Assembly (NCBI RefSeq): GCF_019097845.1
Contig: NZ_JAHRGM010000046.1
Span: 124,001-188,000, forward strand
Direction of reading: 5' to 3'
Length of the DNA: 64,000 nucleotides
From: Sphingobium sp. AS12
Lineage (GTDB): Bacteria > Pseudomonadota > Alphaproteobacteria > Sphingomonadales > Sphingomonadaceae
In this document: positions 9,291 through 17,646 of the stretch, one piece after another
Layout: each line of letters opens with the position of its first letter
Position numbering within the stretch: the stretch's first letter is position 1
Program-made: the position numbers and the translations under genes
The notes under the pieces: generated by a model
Databases searched by the model: none
Seen by the model: only the letters and a program-made list of their open reading frames with translations
What the model was told of the DNA's origin: nothing

Positions 9291-10810
9291 GCGAAGATCC
9301 CATGCAGATACCAGCGATGATCGCCGGTGGCGGTGTCCTCGCCATCGCCGCGCCGGAAGAGCCAGAACCGCTCCCCAGCTTCATCCTCGACCTGGAAATA
9401 GTCCCTGACCGCCGCCAGCTCGCCGTCGCGCACCCACCATTCCCCAAAGATGCGTTCAGGGCCATCGGCGCGCTTCACACGGCGCCGGACGCCGCCCCAG
9501 GTGAAGCTCGCGGGGGGATGATCGGGCAGCAGCGCCAGGGCCTCGATTGGCGCCGGCGGATCGAGCAGACGCGACGGACGCGGCCAGTCCACCGGCCAGG
9601 TGACGCCGACCGGCGGGGCCAGCGCCTCGATGCGGCAGACCCCGCGCTCGGGCACCTCGCTTTGCGTCGGCGCGCAGCGATAGAGCCTGCCGTGCGCCAT
9701 CCTATTCGCCAGCGTGTCGACCAGATCGGACAGATCGGGCGCCACTGGCTCAATCAGGCTCGACACACTGGCGCGATAGTCGAGCGGCTCGGCGATGGTT
9801 GCGGTCAGCGTCATCAGCTCGATCCCGAACCCCGGCGCCACGGTCTCGATCTTGTCGCACAGCAGCCGGGTCATCCGCTTGCCGTCGCGCAGCGGCTTTG
9901 CGGTCCCGGCGCGGATCGCCTCGATGCGATTATCGACGCGATGGAACAGCAGATCGAGCCGGCGCGCGCCCAGACCCTTTTGCTCCAGCGCCTCGCAAAG
10001 CTGGACCACCAGCTTGCCGGTATAACGCGCCAGCGTCTCGGGCGCGCCAATCGGTTCGGCGAAGGCGCGGCGCACGCGCACCAGCTCGGGCGCCTCGACC
10101 AGCTCGAAGGGCTCGCTCGCGCGGCCATAGGCTTGATCGAGCCGCCGGCGGATCGCGGGGCCGAAGCGCAGGGCGACCGCGCCGCGCGGCAGGGCTTCCA
10201 GTTCGCCCACCGTGTCGACGCCGAGCCGGCGCAGGCTGTCGATGGCGGTGGCGTCGAGCCTGAGAGCCGCGATCGGCAAGGGCGCCAGCGCCGCGTCCAA
10301 ATCGGCCGGCGCCACCATGATCGCCGGCGAGGAGCCGAACCGCGCCAGCGCGTGGGCAGCGCCGTGGGTCGGGGCGATGGCGATGCGCGCGGCCAGGCCG
10401 CTGTCGGCGCAGCGCCGGGCGAGATCGGCGACGAAGCCCGGCTCTCCGCCCAGCAGGTGCGCCGCGCCCGCAATGTCGAAACGCAGGCCGTCCGGCGGAT
10501 CAACCGCGACCACGGGCGAATAGCGGCGCAGCGCCCAGATCGCGAGGCGTTCGAGCGCGGCACCGTCGCGCGCCGGATCGGCGTCGCGCACGATCAGGCC
10601 GGTGATGAGCGCCTGCGCTTTGGCCACCGCCATGCCGGGAGCTGCGCCTTCGGCCAGCGCGGTGGCATTGGCGGCGAGGATGGCGCGCTTGCGCCCGTCG
10701 CGGCCGACCAGCACCAGCGGCGCGTCAGGCGACGGCGCCGAGGCGCCCAGGCTCCGTGTCAGCCTGTCCGTGGGCCAGGTCGGCAGGTAGAGCGAGACGG
10801 CCCTGGTCAT
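9287..10810 (-). CDS. imuB: Y-family polymerase-like mutasome protein ImuB
   Basis: ImuB bridges DnaE2 to the beta clamp and lacks polymerase activity. The N-terminus ([17 protein letters not shown]) lacks the acidic DxD-type metal site of active Y-family polymerases, as expected for ImuB. Little-finger-like and C-terminal regions follow, about 507 residues in all. The ATG at 10810 is preferred over one three codons upstream because the conserved block starts there. It overlaps imuA by about 86 bases and dnaE2 by 4. Confidence 0.92.
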   Translation of the reverse strand: MTRAVSLYLPTWPTDRLTRSLGASAPSPDAPLVLVGRDGRKRAILAANATALAEGAAPGMAVAKAQALITGLIVRDADPARDGAALERLAIWALRRYSPVVAVDPPDGLRFDIAGAAHLLGGEPGFVADLARRCADSGLAARIAIAPTHGAAHALARFGSSPAIMVAPADLDAALAPLPIAALRLDATAIDSLRRLGVDTVGELEALPRGAVALRFGPAIRRRLDQAYGRASEPFELVEAPELVRVRRAFAEPIGAPETLARYTGKLVVQLCEALEQKGLGARRLDLLFHRVDNRIEAIRAGTAKPLRDGKRMTRLLCDKIETVAPGFGIELMTLTATIAEPLDYRASVSSLIEPVAPDLSDLVDTLANRMAHGRLYRCAPTQSEVPERGVCRIEALAPPVGVTWPVDWPRPSRLLDPPAPIEALALLPDHPPASFTWGGVRRRVKRADGPERIFGEWWVRDGELAAVRDYFQVEDEAGERFWLFRRGDGEDTATGDHRWYLHGIFA

Positions 10811-11483
10811 CGCAAGCATCCAGCGTGAAGTCCGCGCACTCCCCGGCGCGCGCCCGGAGCAGCTCGACCAGCCAGCGCGGCCGTCCGACGCCGGGCACCG
10901 GCAACGGCGTGGAGGGCAGGGCTGTCACCCGCCAGCGCGTGACGCTGGCCGTGGGCTGGCCGAAATCCGCCGCTTCGGTCATGCGGCGCCATCGCCGGAT
11001 AGCGAGCGCGATCGTACCGGATTCCTCCGCGCAGAGTTGAAGACGGCGCGAGGCGACCATCGGCAGGCGGGCTAGTTCGCCGACCACGGCCGACAGGCCG
11101 CCATGGCGCAAACCTTCCTCCATGCAGGCCAGCACCGCCTTTTCGTCGCCCACCTCGGCGTAGAGCACTCGGTCGGGATGCAAGCCTGCGTGCGCCAGCG
11201 CCGGGGCGAACAGGTCGCGCCGCGTCACGCACCACAGCACCTGGCCCGACGTGCGCGCGGCGATCCCGGCCGCGAACAGCGCCGCAGCGGCGCCATGCAC
11301 CGCGCCGTTGCCGCCGCCGGCCACTTCGTGCAGCGCGCCCAGCGCCAAGCCGCCGCCCGGAATCTTCCGGTCGATCGTCTCGAGGCCGAAGGGCAGCGCG
11401 CCGCACCGCGCCCGGCTGCCCGATTCGAAGCGGGCGATTTGGGCGCGGAGCGCGGCTAATTGCGGGTTTGCGGACTCGGACAT
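10725..11483 (-). CDS. imuA: RecA-like mutasome accessory protein ImuA
   Basis: ImuA is a RecA/SulA-related partner of ImuB in damage-induced mutagenesis. The 252 residues start MSESANPQLAALRAQIA; the stretch PFGLETIDRKIPGGGLALGALHE matches the start of the RecA-like core, with a loop (AGGGNGAVHG) where a P-loop would be. The ATG at 11483 is preferred; an in-frame start five codons upstream is less likely. An SOS box lies 32 bases upstream, so this is the first gene of the LexA-controlled imuA-imuB-dnaE2 operon. Confidence 0.9.
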   Translation of the reverse strand: MSESANPQLAALRAQIARFESGSRARCGALPFGLETIDRKIPGGGLALGALHEVAGGGNGAVHGAAAALFAAGIAARTSGQVLWCVTRRDLFAPALAHAGLHPDRVLYAEVGDEKAVLACMEEGLRHGGLSAVVGELARLPMVASRRLQLCAEESGTIALAIRRWRRMTEAADFGQPTASVTRWRVTALPSTPLPVPGVGRPRWLVELLRARAGECADFTLDACDDQGRLALPADLAHGQADTEPGRLGAVA

Positions 11484-11514
11484 GCACTTACAGAACACTC
11501 GTAAACGGTCAAAT

Positions 11515-11529
11515 GTTCACTAATTGTTC
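11515..11529 (-). promoter_or_regulatory. LexA (SOS) box of imuA operon
   Basis: On the minus strand the sequence reads GAAC-N7-GAAC (GAACAATTAGTGAAC), an exact match to the alphaproteobacterial LexA operator. It lies 32 bases upstream of the imuA ATG, where LexA would block transcription. This predicts DNA-damage induction of the mutasome. Confidence 0.9.
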
Positions 11530-11590
11530 CTATCGATGCAGAGAGTCAATCGAACTTGCCAGCGGGCACGGCCTCTGCTTGGCCCGAATT

Positions 11591-13048
11591 TCACCGCCAG
11601 AAGCGTCTGGCATCCACCAGCGCATCGTGCGCTTCGGCAGCGGTTTCGAGGAGATCGGCCTTCTTGTCCGCTCCGAGCAAGGCGACCGCCTGCGGATCAT
11701 CTGCGAGCCCCAAGCCATTCAGAACGTCGGGGGCGGTGGCGAGATCGTTCAGCGCACCGAGCTGGTCCTGAAGCGCCTCGAGCGCGCCGACGAACTGCTT
11801 ATGCCGGCGGCGCTCGCGCTTGCGCTCATACAGGGCGGCGAAGAACTCCGCCGCATAGCGCAGCTTCTTGGCGGCCTTGCGAACCTCGTGCCGCGCTTCA
11901 TCGTCCAGATCCTCTAGATCGCGGCCGCCCTTTTTGACCTTGCGGCGGAAGCGGTCGAGCGCCTTCGCCGCGAACTCGCGCGCGGGCAGATCGCGGGTTT
12001 CTTGGCCATCCGGCGCTGAGCGCCATTCCCCGATGGCGATCCATTCGGCGAGATCGATCATCAGCGTCCTCGCCCGATCGGACCGCAGCACCACGGCGGC
12101 GTTAGCGTAGGCGACGACGCGCGCCTGGCCGAGCCGGTCGCGTAGCGGTCCATCCGTGGCGCGTTCGACCAGCACATCGAGATCGCGGGCCTTGCCCAAC
12201 TCACCCGCCAGCCAGCGTAGTTCGCCGTTCAACGTCTTCGCGCGCCCGTCGCCAAGCATCGGCTTGTGGATCGACAGGGCTGAGCGCAGGCGGCGCAGCG
12301 CCACACGGGCCTGATGCAGCGCGTCCGGATCATCATGGTCGAGGACCAGCGGTTCGTTGAGGCGGAATTGCTTGAGGCAGGCGCGGGCGATGGTCAGAAA
12401 GGCGTCGGCCGCCGTCATCGTTACGGCTAGTGCGATCGGTCCCGCCTTGGCGGCGGTCGGCGCCGGCCCCAGCAGCCGATAGCCGCGCTGCGCCTTGCTG
12501 AGCACGCCCAGATGCGCCGGGGCCACGGCGTCGATCCGACGCGCGAGAGCGAACAACGCTGCTAAGTCGCCGCCCTTCTGCTCCAGCTCGATCTCGCGCA
12601 CCGGCGTCTCGCGCTCGCCCGCGACGATCCGGCCGCGATCGAGCGCGATTTCGATGCTGTCATGCTCCCAGATGCGGCGCTCATTCTCGACGGTGAACAG
12701 CGGCGCGATCTCGGCCACCTTCTTCCCGATCAGCGCCGGGATCGGAGTCGTATCGTCGAGCATGGGACGGTCATCCTCGACGTCCCATTCCCATTCCGGG
12801 CGCACGAACAAGCCCGTCGCCGCGCCGCCGTCGACCTTGATAGTCTGAATTCGGCGGTCGCCATTGCGCCGGATGCGCAAGGAAAGGCCGGCCTCGAACA
12901 AGGCGTGGTCGGGCGTGTCGAAATAGATAGCGTGCTGGCGGACGATGACAGGTTCGACACTGAACAGGCCGGAGGTTTCCACGGCATCAGCCGCCTCGGC
13001 CGACAGCTCCAGCTTCATTTCAACTTCCTCGATTTCGCCTGCCGTCAT
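11591..13048 (-). CDS. CYTH and CHAD domain protein (inorganic triphosphatase-like)
   Basis: About 485 residues. The N-terminal CYTH domain carries the signature ExExK (EVEMKLEL) and charged strands such as LSLRIRRNGDRR, typical of triphosphate-binding tunnel enzymes of the YgiF type. From about residue 220 a CHAD domain follows, with helices rich in His and Arg (DALHQARVALRRLRSAL, EVRKAAKKLRYAAEFF) that bind polyphosphate. The fusion usually hydrolyses tripolyphosphate or associates with polyphosphate granules. The ATG at 13048 begins just before the CYTH motif. It stands alone, transcribed toward the imuA start. Confidence 0.9.
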   Translation of the reverse strand: MTAGEIEEVEMKLELSAEAADAVETSGLFSVEPVIVRQHAIYFDTPDHALFEAGLSLRIRRNGDRRIQTIKVDGGAATGLFVRPEWEWDVEDDRPMLDDTTPIPALIGKKVAEIAPLFTVENERRIWEHDSIEIALDRGRIVAGERETPVREIELEQKGGDLAALFALARRIDAVAPAHLGVLSKAQRGYRLLGPAPTAAKAGPIALAVTMTAADAFLTIARACLKQFRLNEPLVLDHDDPDALHQARVALRRLRSALSIHKPMLGDGRAKTLNGELRWLAGELGKARDLDVLVERATDGPLRDRLGQARVVAYANAAVVLRSDRARTLMIDLAEWIAIGEWRSAPDGQETRDLPAREFAAKALDRFRRKVKKGGRDLEDLDDEARHEVRKAAKKLRYAAEFFAALYERKRERRRHKQFVGALEALQDQLGALNDLATAPDVLNGLGLADDPQAVALLGADKKADLLETAAEAHDALVDARRFWR

Positions 13049-13188
13049 TTTCTTGTGCCCTCTCAATAAGCAACCAGCCCTCTATAGCGATTGCTTTGAC
13101 ATTCTGAGACGGCAACATCGACCTTTATAGCTGGAGGAAATGAAGGACCATCTTGAAGGAACAAGGCATCGAGGCGATCGAAGGACCG

Positions 13189-13818
13189 TTAGACGACCGG
13201 GTCGCCCGCGTGATCGACCTTGGCGGCCCGCCGCAGCGACGTGGTGGAGGCCGCGAGCCGTTCGACCTTGCTGCGCCAGGCCGGGAGTTGCTTTTCGGCG
13301 CCGCCCTGTCGCGTCGGGCCGAGCTTGAGGATGCGGACTGGCTTGAAACCGCAAAAGCCGAATATCTGGCCGCGCCAGCGGCGCACGACCGGATTGCCGT
13401 AAACCCACCGCAGATACCAGGACGGCGTGTCCGTGGTGATGATCGCATCGGCTGAGCGGCCCGCCAGCAACCGGTCCCAGAACGGATTGTCGCGGTGGTA
13501 ACGGAACGCGAACCCCGGCAGGAGCACGCGGTCAATCAAGCCCTTGAGCTGAGCCGGCTCGCCCCCCCACCACATCGGGAAGCCGACGACCAGATGATCG
13601 CAGGCCGCGATGGCTGCGCTGACGCGTTCGAGGTCCGGCTCCCAAGGCTGAACTTCCTTGTAGCCCCGACGAAGGTTCGGCTCGAAGGCGAGATCGCGCA
13701 CCGCGATCCTCTCGATGTCCGCGTCGTCGCCCAGTGCGGCCTGATAGTGGTCGAGCAGATGGCTAACGAGCCGGCCATCGTCGGGATGGCCGTCGAGGAT
13801 GAGAACGCGCATCGCCAC
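13189..13818 (-). CDS. flavodoxin-fold NAD(P)H-dependent oxidoreductase
   Basis: A 209-residue protein of the NAD(P)H dehydrogenase (quinone)/flavodoxin_2 family. Residues 3-20 form the first strand and FMN-binding loop (MRVLILDGHPDDGR), and the conserved GFPMWWGGEPAQLKGLIDRV holds the second flavin loop. Such enzymes reduce quinones or aromatic compounds in the cytoplasm by two-electron transfer. The C-terminal 25 residues look variable. A start two codons later (MRVLIL) is possible. Substrate cannot be told from sequence. Confidence 0.85.
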   Translation of the reverse strand: MAMRVLILDGHPDDGRLVSHLLDHYQAALGDDADIERIAVRDLAFEPNLRRGYKEVQPWEPDLERVSAAIAACDHLVVGFPMWWGGEPAQLKGLIDRVLLPGFAFRYHRDNPFWDRLLAGRSADAIITTDTPSWYLRWVYGNPVVRRWRGQIFGFCGFKPVRILKLGPTRQGGAEKQLPAWRSKVERLAASTTSLRRAAKVDHAGDPVV

Positions 13819-13863
13819 CTCCGTTTCGAGTCCTGGATCAGGTCCAGCCGATAGCCCATAGCG

Positions 13864-15024
13864 TCAATTCAGCAGCTGAGGCGGGAAATCCAGCTCGAAG
13901 TCCGAGTAGCGCGCGGGGACCCCGAACGTCTCTTCGCCGTTCCGGCCCGCAAAGCGGCCGAGCAGTGGCGAATAGGTGTAGAAGTGGATCTTGCGTCTTT
14001 CGGTGTCGAACTCGATGAAGCGCAGCCAGCCCGCACCGCCATTGGCCGAACCCGGTGTTCCATCCGGGCCGATCGTATTGCCCTGATAGTCCTGCAACAC
14101 CTGATAGACCGGATAGCCGGCATCGTTGCGGTCGATCCGCAGATTCTCGCCCTGCGAAACGCCGTCCAGGGTCGGCGTCCACATATGGCCGCTGAGGACC
14201 AGGAAGATCGCTGGATTCTTACGGATGAAACGATCCCAGACCTCGTCGGGCGGCAGATGGTCGCTGCCCGCGAAATAGCTCTCATAGCCGTTGGATCGCT
14301 CGGTTTTGCCGCTTAGGGCGGGAAGCAGCCATTCGTGCGTGGTGACGATGACCGGAAGACCGGGATTGGCGTCGATCACGCCTTGCGCCCACGCGAGGAT
14401 GGCCGGAGTCGGCTGCATCTCCAGCGCCAAGTGCAAGAAGCGCTTTCCGCCGCCCGGGAAGCGCTGATAGCTGTTCAGCCCCTGATTGTAGGCGCCGCCA
14501 AACCAGGGCCTGCCCGCGAAATGTCGGGATTGTGGGCCGAAATAATATTCCCATGTCCGGCCGCCGGAAAGCGGCCGTGCCGCGCCGGGGCTGTCCGGCC
14601 CCTCCCACCAGCTGTAATTGTCATAGTCGTGATTGCCGGGGACCATCCCGAAAGGAATCGGCGAGCGGCTGAGGATCGAAACGGCGCGATTGGCATTGTC
14701 CCATTCGGCGCGGGTGTCCCAAGTGCGGAACTGATCTTCGGCGCCGCCCTCGACCTTCTGGCGAAACTGGCCGTCGCCATGCTGCACGATGTCGCCGACG
14801 AAGGTGGCGAACACCAGATTCTTCTCTTCGCGTTGGTCCACCAGATATTTCATCTGCTGGGCGAAGGTGTCCGCTCCGCGAGGCTGGGGGAGGGTGGCGT
14901 CGGCGTAGTTCTGCGTATCCGGCACAACCGCGACGGTGAATTTCTCAGCCCAGGCAGGGGCGGAGGCCATGAAGAGCGCTGCGCAAAGGACCAAGGCAAG
15001 CTGGAGACGGCTGAACGCTAGCAT
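13864..15024 (-). CDS. secreted calcineurin-like metallophosphoesterase
   Basis: The 386-residue protein starts with a Sec signal peptide (about residues 1-26, ending SAPAWA). The metallophosphoesterase motifs occur in order: VVPDTQNY, FVGDIVQHGD, VPGNHDYD, VTTHEW and LSGHMW, giving the metal-binding Asp, Asn and His set. It should act in the periplasm on phosphate mono- or diesters. Its neighbourhood, with phoD and a TonB receptor just beyond mucR on the same strand, suggests phosphate scavenging. Substrate is not predictable. Confidence 0.88.
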   Translation of the reverse strand: MLAFSRLQLALVLCAALFMASAPAWAEKFTVAVVPDTQNYADATLPQPRGADTFAQQMKYLVDQREEKNLVFATFVGDIVQHGDGQFRQKVEGGAEDQFRTWDTRAEWDNANRAVSILSRSPIPFGMVPGNHDYDNYSWWEGPDSPGAARPLSGGRTWEYYFGPQSRHFAGRPWFGGAYNQGLNSYQRFPGGGKRFLHLALEMQPTPAILAWAQGVIDANPGLPVIVTTHEWLLPALSGKTERSNGYESYFAGSDHLPPDEVWDRFIRKNPAIFLVLSGHMWTPTLDGVSQGENLRIDRNDAGYPVYQVLQDYQGNTIGPDGTPGSANGGAGWLRFIEFDTERRKIHFYTYSPLLGRFAGRNGEETFGVPARYSDFELDFPPQLLN

Positions 15025-15158
15025 CGCTACCTCATTCGAAGTGGTGATGCCCCACTTGCACCTGTGCCGTTGCGCGATCGTGACGCTCCACGGACGATGC
15101 TGTTCCAGACACCGTCGAGAGCCGGGGATGCCGAAAGGCCTCCACCGGCGCCGGTGCC

Positions 15159-15656
15159 CTATGCGGGCTGCGGGGCCTCGACCGCCCTCTTGCGCGGCTT
15201 CCGTGCTACCGGCGCCTTTCTCGCCTTGGGCGCCTGCGCCGGCTCGACTGCCTTGGGCTTGCGGCCGAGTCCGATCTTCTTAGCCAGCGTGCGGCGCTGC
15301 TCTGCATAGTTGGGAGCGACCATGGGATAGTCGGGCGGCAGATTCCACTTTGCGCGGTAGTCGGCCGGCGTCATCTGATAATGCGTCATCAGATGACGCT
15401 TGAGCATCTTCAGTTTCTTGCCGTCCTCGAGACACACGACATAGTCCGGTTTGACCGACGCGCGGATCGACACTGCAGGCTCCTGTTTCACCTCCTGCGC
15501 GGTTTCTGCGTTGCCGAGATCGCTCAGCGCATCGTAAACATTGCGGATCAGCAACGGCAGATCGGCGATCGCGACGCTGTTGTTCGTCACATGCGCAGCC
15601 ACGATGTCGGCGGCGAGGTTGATGAGTGTGCTGTCGCGTTCGGTTGCTTCGGTCAT
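15159..15656 (-). CDS. mucR: MucR/Ros family zinc-finger transcriptional regulator
   Basis: The 165-residue protein carries the MucR core: VCLEDGKKLKMLKRHL, then MTHYQMTPADYRAKWNLP and YPMVAPNYAEQR, holding a Ros-type zinc site with Cys and paired His. MucR proteins bind AT-rich DNA and repress exopolysaccharide, virulence or cell-cycle genes. The start at 15656 (MTEATERDS) is preferred over a longer frame running upstream because only from there does it match family length. The C-terminal tail is Lys/Arg/Ala-rich (KPRKRAVEAPQPA). It may act as a silencer of the acquired genes; inference. Confidence 0.9.
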   Translation of the reverse strand: MTEATERDSTLINLAADIVAAHVTNNSVAIADLPLLIRNVYDALSDLGNAETAQEVKQEPAVSIRASVKPDYVVCLEDGKKLKMLKRHLMTHYQMTPADYRAKWNLPPDYPMVAPNYAEQRRTLAKKIGLGRKPKAVEPAQAPKARKAPVARKPRKRAVEAPQPA

Positions 15657-16028
15657 GCTTTGTGAGCTTCTCGGTCTGTTCGGAGGGGACAGGCAGGTTA
15701 TTCTGGCTAGCCGTAAGTGAAGACGTTCGCAACAGGTGGCGTGAAATCGAGAATCATTCGTTGCCTGACAGATCTTCGGCGGCCAGTCGGCCTGGATCAG
15801 GCCGATCCGTGAAATTGGGTCCAGCCATCCGTGACCGTTTTCGACATGGCGCTGATAGCCGCCTCGGCGTGGGCATAGTCTCGCGCGAACGGCGGGGGCG
15901 GGACGCGAAGGGTTAGGATCGTTGCTCGGCCCACCAGGCCTGAAGGCGCTAGCCATTCTACTGAGTGCAAACGGCGAGTTCGCACGACGGAAGTGGCGGG
16001 ATGCTATGGGGCAGGCAGCGCCGACATC
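15657..16028. other. intergenic region between mucR and phoD
   Basis: This 372-base gap should hold the mucR promoter. A minus-strand frame ending at 15797 (YAHAEAAISAMSKTVTDG near its end) has coding-like composition but no recognisable start or family. It may be a gene remnant. No clear terminator was seen. Confidence 0.35.
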
Positions 16029-17609
16029 CTATCCGATATGCAGTTTTGGCTTATCAGGAGATACGACATAGCGGGCGAGCGTGTTGAGCTGTCCTCCCGG
16101 CGACTGGACCTGATCCAGTGCCTTGATGTCGGCGCGCCATTCCGCCGGCGTTATGTCGAAGGTCTGGTAGCCACGCTGCTGGTTCATCAGCGCGAAATGG
16201 GGATTGTAGCGCAGATATGCCTGTCTGGCTGCGCTGTCCGCCACCCCGTCGCCGCCGGAAGAGATCGACGTGCCGAGGAACTCCGTCGCGGCCGCTGGCC
16301 CATCCAGTTCGTCATCCCGAGCGGGAACGACCCCGACATTGTGGATGTGGGCATCGCCTGTGGCGATAACGACATTCGTAAGGTTGCGCTCCACGATCGT
16401 CCGCACCAGCCGGGCGCGCGCTGCCGGGTAGCCATCCCAGGAGTCGGTGGCGATCGGTCCGGGACTGCCATCCGGCTGGCGCCGGACCAGCGGCATGGTA
16501 CGCACCTGCTGGGCGATGAGGTTCCAGCAGGCATCGTTGCGAAGCCCTTCGCCGAGCCAGGCTTCTTGCGCCGTGCCCAGCATGGTCGAATCCGGTCCGG
16601 CCTCGCGCCGGCAGGCTTGCTCCTCCGGTCTGTCGCAAAGCTGGTCGCTGCGATAGCTACGGGTGTCGAGGACATGCATACGCAGCAGCCGACCATAGTC
16701 GAGACGACGATACATGGTCAGGCCATCGGGGCGCGGGAACTGCGCCTTTCGCACGGGCATATGTTCATACCAAGCCTGCATGGCGGCGAAGCGGCGCAGG
16801 AGGAAAAGCTCGGGCGCGGTGCCGTCCTGATCGAAGACGGATGCCCAGTTATTGTCCACTTCATGATCGTCGAAGGACATGATGAAGGCAGCGGCATGAT
16901 GGGCAGCCTTGAGATCGGGATCGGCCTTGTACTGGGCATAGCGCCCACGATAGTCATCCAGGCTATAGATTTCGTCGCTCGCGTGAGTGCGATCGGCGAC
17001 CTGTCCGGCGGCATCCTTGATTACGTAGGAGCTGGTACGCCCGTTTTCGTAGATGTAGTCGCCATAGTGGAAGACGGCGTCGAGATTCGGCTCCTCGCTC
17101 AAATGGCGCCAAGCATCGTACCAGCCTTGCGGATAGGATTGGCAGCCGGCAAGCCCGAGCCGCACGCGATTCGGCAACGTGCCCCCGGCCGGCGCGGTGC
17201 GGACCCTGCCCACGGGGCTCGCCTCGCCGCCCTCGACCAGGAAACGGTACCAATAGGGCCGCGAAGGCTGCAGGCCCCCGACTTCGACATGGACGCTATG
17301 GGCCAGCTCAGGTCGGGCGATCTCCTCGCCAGCACGGACGATGCGGGCAAAACGCTCGTCCTCCGCCACTTCCCAGCGCACGGGCACCGCGAGCGCCGGC
17401 ATGCCAGCATGCAGCTCCAGAGGTTTGGGTGCGAGGCGCGTCCAGATTATGAAGCCGTCCGGCCAGGGATCGCCCGAGGCAACTCCGAGAGCAAAGGGGT
17501 CGTAGGAGAATTTCGGTGCTGCCCACGCCCGCGTGAATGGGTCGAGGCCGGCAAACAGTGCCAGCCCGCCTGCGGACATGAGGACGGTTCGGCGATCAAA
17601 GGTCGGCAT
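16029..17609 (-). CDS. phoD: PhoD-type alkaline phosphatase/phosphodiesterase
   Basis: 526 residues. A twin-arginine signal (DRRTVLMSAGGLALFAG, residues 5-21) precedes a cleavage site near AWA-APK (about residue 30), so the enzyme is exported folded. The N-terminal beta domain (FALGVASGDPWPDGFIIWTR) and the metallophosphatase core follow, with LGLAGCQ, HYGDYIYE and SFDDHEVDNNW supplying PhoD metal ligands. PhoD enzymes cleave phosphomonoesters or diesters outside the cytoplasm. It lies 37 bases downstream of the TonB receptor on the same strand and is likely co-transcribed, which links receptor and phosphatase. Confidence 0.92.
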   Translation of the reverse strand: MPTFDRRTVLMSAGGLALFAGLDPFTRAWAAPKFSYDPFALGVASGDPWPDGFIIWTRLAPKPLELHAGMPALAVPVRWEVAEDERFARIVRAGEEIARPELAHSVHVEVGGLQPSRPYWYRFLVEGGEASPVGRVRTAPAGGTLPNRVRLGLAGCQSYPQGWYDAWRHLSEEPNLDAVFHYGDYIYENGRTSSYVIKDAAGQVADRTHASDEIYSLDDYRGRYAQYKADPDLKAAHHAAAFIMSFDDHEVDNNWASVFDQDGTAPELFLLRRFAAMQAWYEHMPVRKAQFPRPDGLTMYRRLDYGRLLRMHVLDTRSYRSDQLCDRPEEQACRREAGPDSTMLGTAQEAWLGEGLRNDACWNLIAQQVRTMPLVRRQPDGSPGPIATDSWDGYPAARARLVRTIVERNLTNVVIATGDAHIHNVGVVPARDDELDGPAAATEFLGTSISSGGDGVADSAARQAYLRYNPHFALMNQQRGYQTFDITPAEWRADIKALDQVQSPGGQLNTLARYVVSPDKPKLHIG

Positions 17610-17646
17610 GGAGCACCTGTTGAGAGCGATGGATGGGGCAGGGTGA

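Noticed and set aside
9302-10828. 508-codon plus-strand frame opposite imuB
   Set aside because: Antisense frame with no domain; imuB matches its family on the other strand.
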